Positions 5,994-12,378 are shown, numbered from the stretch's first letter. The stretch: DNA of 12,378 nt from Oscillospiraceae bacterium (GCA_900768675.1 CAAGDT010000152.1:1-12378); one strand, 5' to 3'. Numbers and translations: made by a program. The notes: a model not told the origin generated them from the sequence alone.

Positions 5994-6854
5994 ATGAAAA
6001 GGATAAACTTAAGATTAGCGGCAGCTTTAGCAGGCGTTATGCTTGCGGCAAGCTCTTTCGCACCGACAATAAGCGCAGACTGGCAGGAAAAGGGCGGCAA
6101 TACCTATTATTTGCAGGAAAACGGCGAATACTCAAAGGGCTGGACAACCATAGACGGAAAAGAGTATTATTTCAAGAGCAGCGGCGTAATGCTTACAAAA
6201 TCCGCTGTTATTGACGGCGTGCGCTATCGGTTTTCTTCCGACGGCGTGTGTCAGGGCAAATATACAGGCTGGACAAAATCAGCAAAGGGCATAAGCCGCT
6301 ACTGGGAGAACGGAAAGACTGTCACAGGCTGGGTTAACGTTGGCGATAACTGGTACTATGTAGACAAGAGCAAGGGCAGACTTACGGGAACGCATACAAT
6401 TGACGGGCTTGAATACACATTCTCCAAAAAGGGAGTATGGGACGGCAAGGTTTCGGGTAAAGCAGTAAATGTTGAGAATATCTGGACAAAGATTTACTAT
6501 AAGATGAACAAGAAGAGCTACGGCGGCGTGTATATCAAAGACGGTATGATTGTGGTTTTGTCCGTTGATGGAAAGGCGGAAAAGGCAGCAGCAAAGCTTC
6601 TTTCGGATACAGGAGGAATAGTGTACAAAGAGGCGGAGTATTCCATTTATGAAATGGAAAAAATCAAGGAATATATACGAAAAAACCATAAGGGAGACTG
6701 GTCGGAAATGTATATCGACCATACCGCCAACAGGCTTATGCTCGGCGCTACAAAGCAGCAGCTTGAAAGATTACAGCCATATCTCAATACGCTTAAAAAC
6801 CGTGATTGCATAGTTCTGCTGGACACTACGGGAGATATTTCCTATGACGATTGA
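5994..6854 (+). CDS. Secreted protein with cell-wall-binding repeats and a protease-pro-domain-like C-terminus
   Basis: The start is the ATG at 5994, since AGGAGG (5981-5986) lies seven bases before it and would be inside the reading frame from the ATG at 5973. Residues 1-28 are a signal peptide (KR, hydrophobic core, TISA/DW cleavage). Residues about 30-150 hold aromatic/glycine repeats of the choline-binding (CW_binding) type: NTYYLQENGEYSKGW, KEYYFKSSGVM, VRYRFSSDGV, SRYWENGKTVTGW, NWYYVDKSKGRLTG and LEYTFSKKGV. These bind wall teichoic or other glycans in relatives. Residues about 160-286 form a compact domain (YGGVYIKDGMIVVLSVDG ... YSIYEMEKIKEYI ... YIDHTANRLML). Its strand-helix-helix-strand pattern resembles the pro-domain of streptogrisin/alpha-lytic proteases, but no protease follows. 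A surface-attached protein is likely; its role is unknown. It is flanked by terminators, so probably a single-gene unit. Confidence 0.82.
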   Translation: MKRINLRLAAALAGVMLAASSFAPTISADWQEKGGNTYYLQENGEYSKGWTTIDGKEYYFKSSGVMLTKSAVIDGVRYRFSSDGVCQGKYTGWTKSAKGISRYWENGKTVTGWVNVGDNWYYVDKSKGRLTGTHTIDGLEYTFSKKGVWDGKVSGKAVNVENIWTKIYYKMNKKSYGGVYIKDGMIVVLSVDGKAEKAAAKLLSDTGGIVYKEAEYSIYEMEKIKEYIRKNHKGDWSEMYIDHTANRLMLGATKQQLERLQPYLNTLKNRDCIVLLDTTGDISYDD

Positions 6855-6891
6855 GTTTTATTAATGCTTGTGATGATATGAAAAAACTAAA

Positions 6892-6922
6892 CCCCCGATT
6901 TAATGTCGGGGGCTTTCTTTTA
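6892..6922. terminator. Bidirectional terminator between converging genes
   Basis: CCCCCGA (6892-6898) pairs with TCGGGGG (6906-6912) around a seven-base loop. On the + strand CTTTCTTTTA follows; on the - strand TTTAGTTTTTTC follows. It therefore serves both the wall-binding protein gene and the end of the transporter operon. Confidence 0.88.
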
Positions 6923-6933
6923 TGCAGTTGTTT

Positions 6934-7854
6934 TCACTCCGCCGCTTTTGCTTTCTTCCTCTGCGGAAAAGGTATCTGCACCAGTATAACCGCCGCAAAT
7001 ACCACGATACAGCCCGCAACCTGTCTTGCGGTCATAGTCTGGTCGGTGGTAAGGTAGCCGATTTGGTACGCAAAGTATCCTGCAACCGAGGAAATAACCG
7101 ATTCAAGGCTTAAAATAAGCGCAGCAACCGTAGGATTCATATTCTTCTGACCTACAATCTGAAGCGTGTAGCCAACGCCGCTGGAGAGAACTCCGAGATA
7201 TAAAAGCGGCACTATTCCGTCAATAATCTGCTGAAAAGTGGGTTTCTCAAAAATAAGGGCGAGAATACCGCTTATAACTGCGCAGACAGCAAACTGAATA
7301 CAGGAGATTATAACCCCGTCGGCTTTCGGCGAAAAGTAGTCGATAACAAGTATATGCACCGCAAAAAGCAGAGAGCATATAAACACGAGAACGTCCCCAC
7401 GGTTTATTGTAAGGCTTTCGTCTATGCAGAGCAGATACATTCCGAAAACTGCCGCCGCCGCTCCAAGCCATACAACGGGCGGCGCCTTCCTGCCGATAAA
7501 AATTCCTAAAATCGGGGTGAAGATTATGTAAAGGGCAGTTATAAATCCGCCCTTGCCAACGGTGGTTTCGCAGAGACCAAACTGCTGGAAAAGGCTTGCG
7601 GAAACAAGAGCGCAGCCGCAGCATACTCCTGCAATAATAGTAATTTTCCAGTTTATCGGCTTCTTTTCCGCACTTTTTCTGCGTGAAAAGAGAATTATAG
7701 GTATAAGTACCACAGCACCCATTACGTTTCTTGCAGCAACGAAGGTGAACCCGCCCATAGAGTCCATTCCCTTTGTCTGCGCAACAAAGGAGGTGCCCCA
7801 TATAAGGGCGGTAAGAAGCAGTAAAAGGCTACTGCGGATAGTGTTTTTGTTCAT
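6934..7854 (-). CDS. EamA / drug-metabolite transporter superfamily permease
   Basis: A 306-residue integral membrane protein with about ten hydrophobic spans arranged as two EamA repeats (roughly residues 8-140 and 150-292). The N-terminal LLLLLTALIWGTSFVAQ and the FTFVAARN segment after it are typical of the first repeat. The second repeat has LLYLGVLSSGVGYTLQIVGQ followed by NPTVAALILSLESVISSVAG, a strong EamA signature. Members export or import amino acids, nucleotides or other metabolites; the substrate cannot be read here. The ATG is two bases after the ATPase stop codon, with AAAGGA inside the end of the ATPase gene as a distant ribosome site, so the two are translationally linked. It is the last gene of the amino acid ABC operon. 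The C-terminus ends in a short basic tail (PQRKKAKAAE). Confidence 0.9.
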   Translation of the reverse strand: MNKNTIRSSLLLLLTALIWGTSFVAQTKGMDSMGGFTFVAARNVMGAVVLIPIILFSRRKSAEKKPINWKITIIAGVCCGCALVSASLFQQFGLCETTVGKGGFITALYIIFTPILGIFIGRKAPPVVWLGAAAAVFGMYLLCIDESLTINRGDVLVFICSLLFAVHILVIDYFSPKADGVIISCIQFAVCAVISGILALIFEKPTFQQIIDGIVPLLYLGVLSSGVGYTLQIVGQKNMNPTVAALILSLESVISSVAGYFAYQIGYLTTDQTMTARQVAGCIVVFAAVILVQIPFPQRKKAKAAE

Positions 7855-7856
7855 TT

Positions 7857-8642
7857 TTATTCTGCGTCCTTTGGAGTCTGACGGGTAAGGACAGACTGTA
7901 AGAACTGCTTTGTCCTTTCTTCCTTTGGATTTGTGAAAAGAACGTCGGGGGAGGCTACCTCAAGGATTGAGCCCTGATACATAAATACAACACGGTCGGA
8001 AACCTCTCTTGCGAAGCCCATTTCGTGGGTAACAACAATCATTGTCATACCTTCAGCCGCAAGCCCCTTCATAACCTGTAAAACCTCTCCTACAAGCTCC
8101 GGGTCAAGCGCCGAAGTAGGCTCGTCGAAAAGCATCATTCGGGGCTGCATAGCTAAGGCACGGGCGATAGCAACACGCTGCTGCTGACCGCCGGAAAGCT
8201 TATTCGGATAAGCGTCCGCCTTGTCTGCAAGTCCTACCTTTTCAAGGAGCTGCTTTGCGTTCTTTTCTGCGTCAATTTTGTTGATTTTCTTTACTGTAAC
8301 AGGCGCAAGCATAAGGTTTTCAAGTGCTGTAAGGTGGGGGAACAGGTTAAATCTCTGGAAAACCATTCCCATTTCCAGCAGCGCAGCCTGCCTCTCGGCG
8401 GGGGTAATCTTAATCTGATTTACGCCGTTAATTCTGTCGTCTAAAAGCTTGTCCTCAATCCATATCTTGCCGCTGTTTATCTTCTCAAGGTGATTGAGTG
8501 AGCGCAGAAAGGTGGACTTTCCTGCGCCCGAGGGTCCGATAAGGCAGACAACCTCGCCCTGCTCAACGGTAAGGGAACAGTCCTTAAGTACCTTTAATTC
8601 TCCGAAGTCCTTACAGAGCTTCTCGGTTTTAATCATTGACAT
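7857..8642 (-). CDS. Polar amino acid ABC transporter, ATP-binding protein (GlnQ/HisP family)
   Basis: This is the ATPase that powers uptake of a polar amino acid with the permease and binding protein encoded just upstream. The 261 residues carry Walker A GPSGAGKST (36-44), Q-loop Q96 in MVFQRFNLFPHLTALEN, the ABC signature LSGGQQQR (149-156), Walker B MMLFDEPTSALD ending at 180, and the switch histidine in VVTHEMGFA (H206). The FQ.FNLFPHLT and THEMGFAREV wording is characteristic of the GlnQ/HisP subgroup. AGGAGGT overlaps the end of the permease gene (8651-8656 holds GGAGGT) and precedes the ATG by eight bases. An insertion-like segment at about residues 60-85 (LLDDRINGVNQIKITPAERQ) separates Walker A and the Q-loop, as in some clostridial members. 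The ATPase appears intact. Confidence 0.95.
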   Translation of the reverse strand: MSMIKTEKLCKDFGELKVLKDCSLTVEQGEVVCLIGPSGAGKSTFLRSLNHLEKINSGKIWIEDKLLDDRINGVNQIKITPAERQAALLEMGMVFQRFNLFPHLTALENLMLAPVTVKKINKIDAEKNAKQLLEKVGLADKADAYPNKLSGGQQQRVAIARALAMQPRMMLFDEPTSALDPELVGEVLQVMKGLAAEGMTMIVVTHEMGFAREVSDRVVFMYQGSILEVASPDVLFTNPKEERTKQFLQSVLTRQTPKDAE

Positions 8643-8656
8643 CTGACTGCACCTCC

Positions 8657-9634
8657 TTATTCATAAACGGAGAATTTCTTCTCCAGAGAGCCGAATACTT
8701 TCGAGAAAATAGCCGTAATAATAAGGTAAATTATCATAGCTACAATGTATACCGAAACCTCGCCGGAGGAGGTAAGAATTGAGCTGGTGATTTTTGAAAG
8801 GTCCTGAAGGGCGATAATCGAGGTGATTGAAGCGTCCTTTAAAACCATGATAAACTCGTTAGCAACAGGCGGGATAAGGCGGCGGTAGGTCTGTGGGATA
8901 ATGATTTTGCTCATTGTCTGACCGTAGGAAAGACCAAGCACCTTTGCTGCTTCAAACTGACCCTTGTCGATAGACTCAATTGCCGCTCTTATTATCTCGG
9001 CGCAGTAGGCTCCCGAGTTAAGGCTGAATGCAATCCACGCCGCTAAAAATCTGTCGTTTATCGTAAGGGCAGGGCAGAGGATAGGAAGTCCGAACCAGAG
9101 GAAGTACAGCTGCATTAAAAGCGGAGTGCCTCTGAAAAAGAATATGTAGGCACGGCAGAAGTACTGAATCGGCTTTATCTTCGACATTTTTCCAAGCGCA
9201 AGGAAAACCGACAGCAAAAGACCTGTTACGACAGAAGCAAGGGTTAAAAGTACGGTTATCTTTGCGCCGCCGAGAAGCGGAGGAAGCCAGGAAACGAAGT
9301 TTGCAAAAAAGGTAAGAAGTCCGTTATCCGTGGTGTCGATAACCTGTCCCGCAATACCCAGCATTGTAAGGTTTTTAGCGTTGCTGGAGTCAATCTGCTT
9401 TACCATCTTGTAGCTTGTCATAAAGCCGATAGAATCGAAGGAAACTGACTCTCTCTTCGCCTCAATTGCGGCAAAGCTTTCGGGAATTGCGTCCTCGAAA
9501 TCCTTCTGTGTGGGTGCAGTAAGACAAAGCGGAATACTTGAAAGCAGCACAACGGCAATCACCGTAAGCCAAATCCAGTATTTTTTCAGAAAACCGGCAA
9601 ATCCGCCCTTTTTATTTTCCTTCATTTTTCCCAA
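8657..9634 (-). CDS. Polar amino acid ABC transporter permease with N-terminal extension, TTG start
   Basis: The membrane channel of the importer. Residues about 108-325 are the standard His/Glu/Gln/Arg-type permease domain, with GGAKITVLLTLASVVTG, the FFFRGTPLLMQLYFLWFGLP segment, and the EAA loop (EIIRAAIESIDKGQFEAAKV ... GLSYGQT...IIPQ, 213-248) that contacts the ATPase. Family members are usually about 215-240 residues; here 325, because of an extra N-terminal span (about 18-38) and an extracytoplasmic segment of about 65 residues (41-106). I place the start at TTG 9634: AAGGG (9640-9644) is five bases before it, against 14 for the ATG at 9625. The TAA stop abuts the ATPase ribosome site. 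One permease gene suggests a homodimer. The extension is not a domain I recognise. Confidence 0.93.
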   Translation of the reverse strand: MGKMKENKKGGFAGFLKKYWIWLTVIAVVLLSSIPLCLTAPTQKDFEDAIPESFAAIEAKRESVSFDSIGFMTSYKMVKQIDSSNAKNLTMLGIAGQVIDTTDNGLLTFFANFVSWLPPLLGGAKITVLLTLASVVTGLLLSVFLALGKMSKIKPIQYFCRAYIFFFRGTPLLMQLYFLWFGLPILCPALTINDRFLAAWIAFSLNSGAYCAEIIRAAIESIDKGQFEAAKVLGLSYGQTMSKIIIPQTYRRLIPPVANEFIMVLKDASITSIIALQDLSKITSSILTSSGEVSVYIVAMIIYLIITAIFSKVFGSLEKKFSVYE

Positions 9635-9664
9635 ATCATCCCTTCTGTAAAAAATCCATAAAAT

Positions 9665-9704
9665 GCGGAAATAGGCAGGTAAAGAGCCTGCCTATAAAAT
9701 CCGC
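9665..9704 (-). terminator. Interrupted hairpin between binding-protein and permease genes (candidate attenuator)
   Basis: ATAGGCAGG (9671-9679) pairs exactly with CCTGCCTAT (9687-9695). An outer stem GCGGA (9665-9669) with TCCGC (9700-9704) extends it across a small internal loop. On the - strand it is followed by ATTTTATGGATTTTTT, a broken T-tract, about 30 bases before the permease start. Partial termination or 3' protection of the binding-protein mRNA would raise the binding protein above the membrane parts, a common arrangement. Whether it terminates is inference. Confidence 0.55.
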
Positions 9705-9737
9705 TGTTATACAATAAATAATACTTTTAAAGGGTAG

Positions 9738-9826
9738 CGAGAAGCCGCCAGATGCTAGGAAGCCGTGCAATGGCTAGGCTTTGTGCCTGCCATTGTGCGG
9801 CTGACGACGCAGATGGTGGTTTATCG
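9738..9826 (+). ncRNA. Candidate structured RNA or palindromic element, 89 bases, + strand by G.U content
   Basis: One long folded hairpin spans this gap. The lower stem pairs 9738-9750 with 9814-9826, 13 positions with one G/A mismatch. Next comes a symmetric GA/GA internal loop (9751-9752, 9812-9813), a three-pair TGC/GCA helix (9753-9755, 9809-9811), an asymmetric loop, a 14-pair upper stem (9761-9774 with 9789-9802), a one-base bulge, and a four-pair tip (9776-9779 with 9785-9788) with loop TTTGT. Four pairs are G.U on the + strand (9744/9820, 9747/9817, 9766/9797, 9767/9796) and would be A/C mismatches on the - strand. The RNA therefore favours the + orientation, antisense to the operon. 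No convincing + promoter or terminator is visible; a mobile palindromic element is the main alternative. Confidence 0.5.
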
Positions 9827-9841
9827 ACAGCCTGCTTTTGA

Positions 9842-10645
9842 TTAGAAGTATCTTGCAAGTATCTTATCTAATTCGCCGCTTTCCTTGATTTCTGCAAGAG
9901 CCTTGTTAATGCTTTCCTGAAGCTTTGTGTTGCCCTTCTTGATGCAAACGCCGAACTCCTCAGCAGTTTCGTCGGAGCCCTGAATCCATGTCTGCTCGTA
10001 GATTGTGCCTTCGCCAAGGTAGCTCTGAGCTACAGTGCTGTCGCAGATTATAGCGTCAAGACGTCCGTTTTCAAGGTCGCTGAAGGCGTCGATAATCTTT
10101 GCGTACTCGAAGGGCTCAAAGGTTACGCTGTTCTTATCAGCATAATCGGTAATATAAATATCAGAGGTTGTTTCCTCCTGATAGCCTATTCTCTTACCTG
10201 CAACGTCAGCAGGGGAAGCGGGCTTGTAGTCGGAAGCTTTAAGGGAAACTATGCACTGGTAGTTCTGGATATAGGGAGTAGAGAAGTCGTAGTTTACAGC
10301 TCTTTCGGGAGTGATTGTAACTGCGGAGATAATGCAGTCGTAATCGCCTTTGTCAAGACCGGAGAAAATTCCGTCCCAGCCTGTATTGATAAGCTCAACC
10401 TCAACGCCAAGCTTTTCGCCGATTGCCTTGCCAAGCTCAACGTCTACGCCGATAGGAGTAACGCCGTCTGTATCGAAGTACTCAAAGGGCGGGTAGCCGA
10501 TTTCAGCGCCGATTGTAAGCTTTCCCTTTGTTGCAGTACCGATGTCGGCAGCCTCAGCAGCGGGAGCGTTATTTCCGCCGCAGCCTGCAAAGGTGAGTAA
10601 TGAAGCCGCAGCTGCAAAAGCTGCGATTGTCTTTCTGAATTTCAT
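9842..10645 (-). CDS. Polar amino acid ABC transporter substrate-binding lipoprotein
   Basis: The extracellular receptor of the importer, anchored to the membrane outer face by lipid. Residues 1-21 are a lipoprotein signal peptide (KFRK, hydrophobic, LLTFAG) with C22 as the modified cysteine, followed by a Gly/Asn/Ala/Pro linker. The mature part is a family 3 (SBP_bac_3) fold: KLTIGAEIGYPPFEYFD opens lobe 1, GVDVELGKAIGEKLGVEVEL follows, then WDGIFSGLDKGDYDCIISAV and TITPERAVNYDFSTPY, where R115 should bind the ligand carboxylate. Lobe 2 contains GKRIGYQEETTSD, and LDAIICDSTVA, where D202 should bind the amino group. These fit an L-amino acid such as glutamine, cystine or arginine, but the specific ligand is not readable. 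GGAGGAG precedes the ATG. It is the first gene of the operon under a TTGACA-17-TACATT promoter. Confidence 0.95.
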   Translation of the reverse strand: MKFRKTIAAFAAAASLLTFAGCGGNNAPAAEAADIGTATKGKLTIGAEIGYPPFEYFDTDGVTPIGVDVELGKAIGEKLGVEVELINTGWDGIFSGLDKGDYDCIISAVTITPERAVNYDFSTPYIQNYQCIVSLKASDYKPASPADVAGKRIGYQEETTSDIYITDYADKNSVTFEPFEYAKIIDAFSDLENGRLDAIICDSTVAQSYLGEGTIYEQTWIQGSDETAEEFGVCIKKGNTKLQESINKALAEIKESGELDKILARYF

Positions 10646-10688
10646 TTTTGTTTCTCCTCCGTTTTGTTTTTGTTTATTTTGTTTTATA

Positions 10689-10702
10689 CGGTATAAATAC
10701 CG
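10689..10702 (-). promoter_or_regulatory. Candidate operator palindrome in the leader of the amino acid transporter operon
   Basis: CGGTAT (10689-10694) and ATACCG (10697-10702) are exact inverted repeats around AA. They lie downstream of the predicted transcription start and upstream of the ribosome site. A repressor bound here could block elongation. I do not recognise the motif as belonging to a named regulator. Confidence 0.45.
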
Positions 10703-10717
10703 AATATTTATAGGTTA

Positions 10718-10746
10718 AATGTAGCACATTTTAAGTTGCTTGTCAA
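10718..10746 (-). promoter_or_regulatory. Sigma-A promoter of the amino acid transporter operon
   Basis: On the - strand, a perfect TTGACA (10746-10741), a 17-base spacer and TACATT (10723-10718, four of six consensus bases) lie about 70 bases upstream of the binding-protein ATG. The leader that follows is A-rich and carries the palindrome at 10689-10702. No riboswitch-like structure is visible in the leader. Confidence 0.75.
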
Positions 10747-10846
10747 CGAATTTTGCAATTTCTTTCCTTTTAATATTCATATTTTACAAATATCATTAAA
10801 AAGCGCCCTTGTTTACTCTTATTTTTAGGCATATTTTATGCACTCC

Positions 10847-11932
10847 TCAGTAAGCCTCTGTTATAGTACCTCCGCCCACAACTATATCACCGTCGTAGAA
10901 AACCGCTCTCTGTCCCGGAGTAACAGCCCGCTGAGGCGCATCAAACTCGATTTTCACTCCGCCGTTTTCAAGTGGGTAGAGTGTGCAGGGCTGCTCCTTC
11001 ATACGGTATCTTGTCTTTGCGGCACATCGAAGCGGCGCTGTAAGGCTTTCTATCGCTATCCAGTTCACCTCGTTCACAATTGTGGTTTTTGTGAACAAAT
11101 CCTCGTTTCCGCCCAGTACAAGGGTATTTTCCGCCATATTCTTGCTTACAACATAAGCTGGCTTTCCAAGAGCAATCCCAAGCCCCTTGCGCTGTCCAAC
11201 GGTGTAATTGATAAGTCCTCCGTGACGTCCCACAACCTTTCCGCTTGTATCAACAACCTCTCCGGCAGGGTATTCTTTGCCTGTTTCCCGCCGTATAAAA
11301 CCTGCATAATCCCCGTCGGGAACAAAGCAAATATCCTGACTGTCCGGCTTGTCTGCGTTCACAAGCCCGTATTTTCTTGCAAGCTCCCGTACCTCGGATT
11401 TCTTCATCTCCCCGAGGGGAAAAAGTATGTGGGAAAGCTGGTCCTGAGTAAGGTCGCAGAGGACATAGGACTGGTCCTTGTCGTTCTCGCCCTCCTCGGA
11501 AACCGCCTTTCGCAGCAGCCACCTGCCTCGTTCCTCGCTGTACTCAATCCGTGCATAGTGCCCCGTAGCGATATAGTCACAGTCCAGCGCCCTCGCCCGT
11601 TCAAGCATAGCCTCGAACTTAATGAACCTGTTGCAGTCGATACAGGGATTAGGGGTAAGCCCCTCCTCATAGCTTCTGATAAAGCGGTTTATAACCTTTT
11701 CTCTGAAAATATCCCTGAAATTGTAGACGTAGTGCATAACCCCGAAGCGGGCGGCAACCTCCCTTGCGTCCTGAATGTCGCTGATGGAGCAGCAGCTTCT
11801 TCCCGCAGGAGTATCCTCCTCCTCGCCGTGAAGCCGCAGAGTTACGCCGATAACCTCGTATTTTTCCTTTAAAATCACAAGAGCCGCCGAGCTGTCAACC
11901 CCGCCGCTCATAGCCACCATAACCTTTTTCAA
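10847..11932 (-). CDS. mnmA: tRNA-specific 2-thiouridylase MnmA
   Basis: MnmA uses ATP and a sulfur carrier to thiolate uridine 34 of tRNAs for Lys, Glu and Gln, which stabilises wobble decoding. The 361-residue product has the PP-loop SGGVDSS (9-15), the first catalytic cysteine C97 in TPNPCIDCN, the TGHYAR motif (123-128), and the second catalytic cysteine C202 in DSQDICFVPDGDYAGFI. It also has the GLINYTVGQRKGLGIALGKP block near 270-290 and the C-terminal beta-barrel ending with RAVTPGQRAVFYDGDIVVGG. Length is normal for the family and both cysteines are present, so it should be active. The start is TTG at 11932 with AAAGGG (11940-11945) seven bases upstream; the next ATG, four codons in, would leave about 19. 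It follows the small membrane protein gene by 42 bases and probably shares its transcript. No strong terminator is visible downstream. Confidence 0.96.
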   Translation of the reverse strand: MKKVMVAMSGGVDSSAALVILKEKYEVIGVTLRLHGEEEDTPAGRSCCSISDIQDAREVAARFGVMHYVYNFRDIFREKVINRFIRSYEEGLTPNPCIDCNRFIKFEAMLERARALDCDYIATGHYARIEYSEERGRWLLRKAVSEEGENDKDQSYVLCDLTQDQLSHILFPLGEMKKSEVRELARKYGLVNADKPDSQDICFVPDGDYAGFIRRETGKEYPAGEVVDTSGKVVGRHGGLINYTVGQRKGLGIALGKPAYVVSKNMAENTLVLGGNEDLFTKTTIVNEVNWIAIESLTAPLRCAAKTRYRMKEQPCTLYPLENGGVKIEFDAPQRAVTPGQRAVFYDGDIVVGGGTITEAY

Positions 11933-11974
11933 GCTGATTCCCTTTCTGTTCCTGTTTTTATATGATATGAACGA

Positions 11975-12259
11975 TTATATCCCATTCTTTTCCTCTGTTT
12001 TCTCTTCCTTTTGGGCAGTACCTTCTTCTCCCGCCTTTTCGTGCCTTTCCTCGCCCTTGGTGCAGTCCTGCATATTCTCCGCCTTCTGCTCCTGCCGGGA
12101 CTTTTCCTGCTCCTGCCTGTCGTGAATCTTGTTCATAATAACAAGAACCGCGTACATCAATGCAAGAGCGCCAAGACCGCATATTGCCGCAATAAAAACG
12201 CTGCCGAAGCCCTCAGCAGCAGAAGTACTGCCCAAAGATAATAGTTTAAATATAAGCAT
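11975..12259 (-). CDS. Small single-span membrane protein with charged C-terminal tail
   Basis: A 94-residue protein with one long hydrophobic segment (about residues 17-43, GFGSVFIAAICGLGALALMY onward) and a strongly charged Glu/Lys/Gln tail from about 45 to the end (KIHDRQEQEKSRQEQKAEN, then several E/K clusters). This layout loosely recalls OadG, the gamma subunit of sodium-pumping decarboxylases, but no alpha or beta decarboxylase gene is adjacent and the usual GMGVVF motif is not clear, so I leave it unnamed. AAAGGAAG seven bases upstream of the ATG and the strong promoter at 12292-12320 make it a real gene rather than a shadow frame. It precedes mnmA by 42 bases on the same strand. The tail is low-complexity and probably cytoplasmic or disordered. 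Confidence 0.65.
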   Translation of the reverse strand: MLIFKLLSLGSTSAAEGFGSVFIAAICGLGALALMYAVLVIMNKIHDRQEQEKSRQEQKAENMQDCTKGEERHEKAGEEGTAQKEEKTEEKNGI

Positions 12260-12291
12260 AAAATTTCTTCCTTTAAAGTTACTGCCCCTCT

Positions 12292-12320
12292 ATTTTACTA
12301 TTTTGCCTGCCTGTTGTCAA
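12292..12320 (-). promoter_or_regulatory. Sigma-A promoter for the small membrane protein and mnmA
   Basis: On the - strand, TTGACA (12320-12315), a 17-base spacer and TAAAAT (12297-12292) lie 32 bases upstream of the ATG at 12259. The -35 is perfect and the -10 matches five of six positions. No second promoter is evident in the 42 bases before mnmA, so this one probably drives both genes. Confidence 0.78.
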
Positions 12321-12346
12321 CATTTTTCTTATCACAACATTTTCAG

Positions 12347-12375
12347 TTGATTTTTCTGTTATAATATGGTATACT
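12347..12375 (+). promoter_or_regulatory. Divergent sigma-A promoter for a gene beyond the right edge
   Basis: TTGATT (12347-12352), a 17-base spacer and TATACT (12370-12375) point out of the window on the + strand. An extended -10 (TGTTATAAT, 12357-12365) overlaps it and could be an alternative. It is back to back with the promoter at 12292-12320, 26 bases away. Confidence 0.55.
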
Positions 12376-12378
12376 AAG

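Noticed and set aside
9799..9826. CTGACGA in the structured element resembles the CUGANGA core of a hammerhead ribozyme
   Set aside because: No GAAA core strand or correctly placed stem II/III is present, and the bases are accounted for by the long hairpin.
10829..10841. GCATA-TTT-TATGC inverted repeat downstream of mnmA as its terminator
   Set aside because: The stem is short and AT-rich, and no T-tract follows on the - strand.
10838..11872. 344-codon open frame on the + strand opposite mnmA
   Set aside because: MnmA on the other strand has all catalytic motifs over the same bases; the + frame has no domain pattern or good start.
11975..12259. Calling the small membrane protein OadG
   Set aside because: Layout is similar, but the family motif is not clear and no decarboxylase subunit genes are adjacent.
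1..12378. CRISPR array, tRNA or rRNA genes
   Set aside because: No regularly spaced direct repeats, cloverleaf with a CCA-type acceptor, or rRNA-like sequence was seen.

Overview
The window looks like a stretch of chromosome from a Gram-positive anaerobe of the class Clostridia, probably a Ruminococcus-like member of the Oscillospiraceae. The evidence is gene content (IreB, a DivIVA-domain protein, a SigH-like sigma factor, choline-binding-type cell-wall repeats, a polar amino acid ABC importer with a lipoprotein binding protein), strong GGAGG-type ribosome binding sites, consensus sigma-A promoters and use of TTG starts. The genus is an inference; no rRNA or tRNA is present to confirm it.

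Left end (1-1590): an SPP1-type phage portal gene on the + strand that stops early. It is followed by about 300 bases holding three consecutive hairpins, the last a terminator. This looks like the right edge of a prophage remnant. Region 1588-5308 is all on the - strand. It runs from a long DivIVA-like coiled-coil protein, through a class I fumarase beta subunit joined to it by an ATGA overlap, to a SigH-like sigma factor with its own perfect consensus promoter and a small CxxC zinc-ribbon protein.

Centre (5309-6933): ireB is divergent from the DivIVA-like gene across about 200 bases with a promoter on each side. ireB has its own terminator. It is followed by a secreted protein with cell-wall-binding repeats and a C-terminal domain that resembles the pro-domain of streptogrisin-type proteases, without a protease. 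A bidirectional terminator separates it from the next operon.

Right half (6934-12378): a - strand operon encodes a solute-binding lipoprotein, a permease with an unusual N-terminal extension, an ATPase and an EamA-family transporter. Between the binding protein and permease genes are a hairpin that may lower downstream expression and a separate 89-base structured element. The G.U pairs of that element indicate it folds as + strand RNA, antisense to the operon. Upstream lie mnmA (tRNA 2-thiouridylase, TTG start) and a small single-span membrane protein with a strong promoter. The last bases hold a divergent + strand promoter for a gene outside the window.

The most unusual items are the G.U-rich structured element at 9738-9826, the protease-pro-domain-like wall protein, the repeat-bearing DivIVA-like protein coupled to a fumarase beta subunit without its alpha partner, and the 31-base palindrome inside that fumarase gene.
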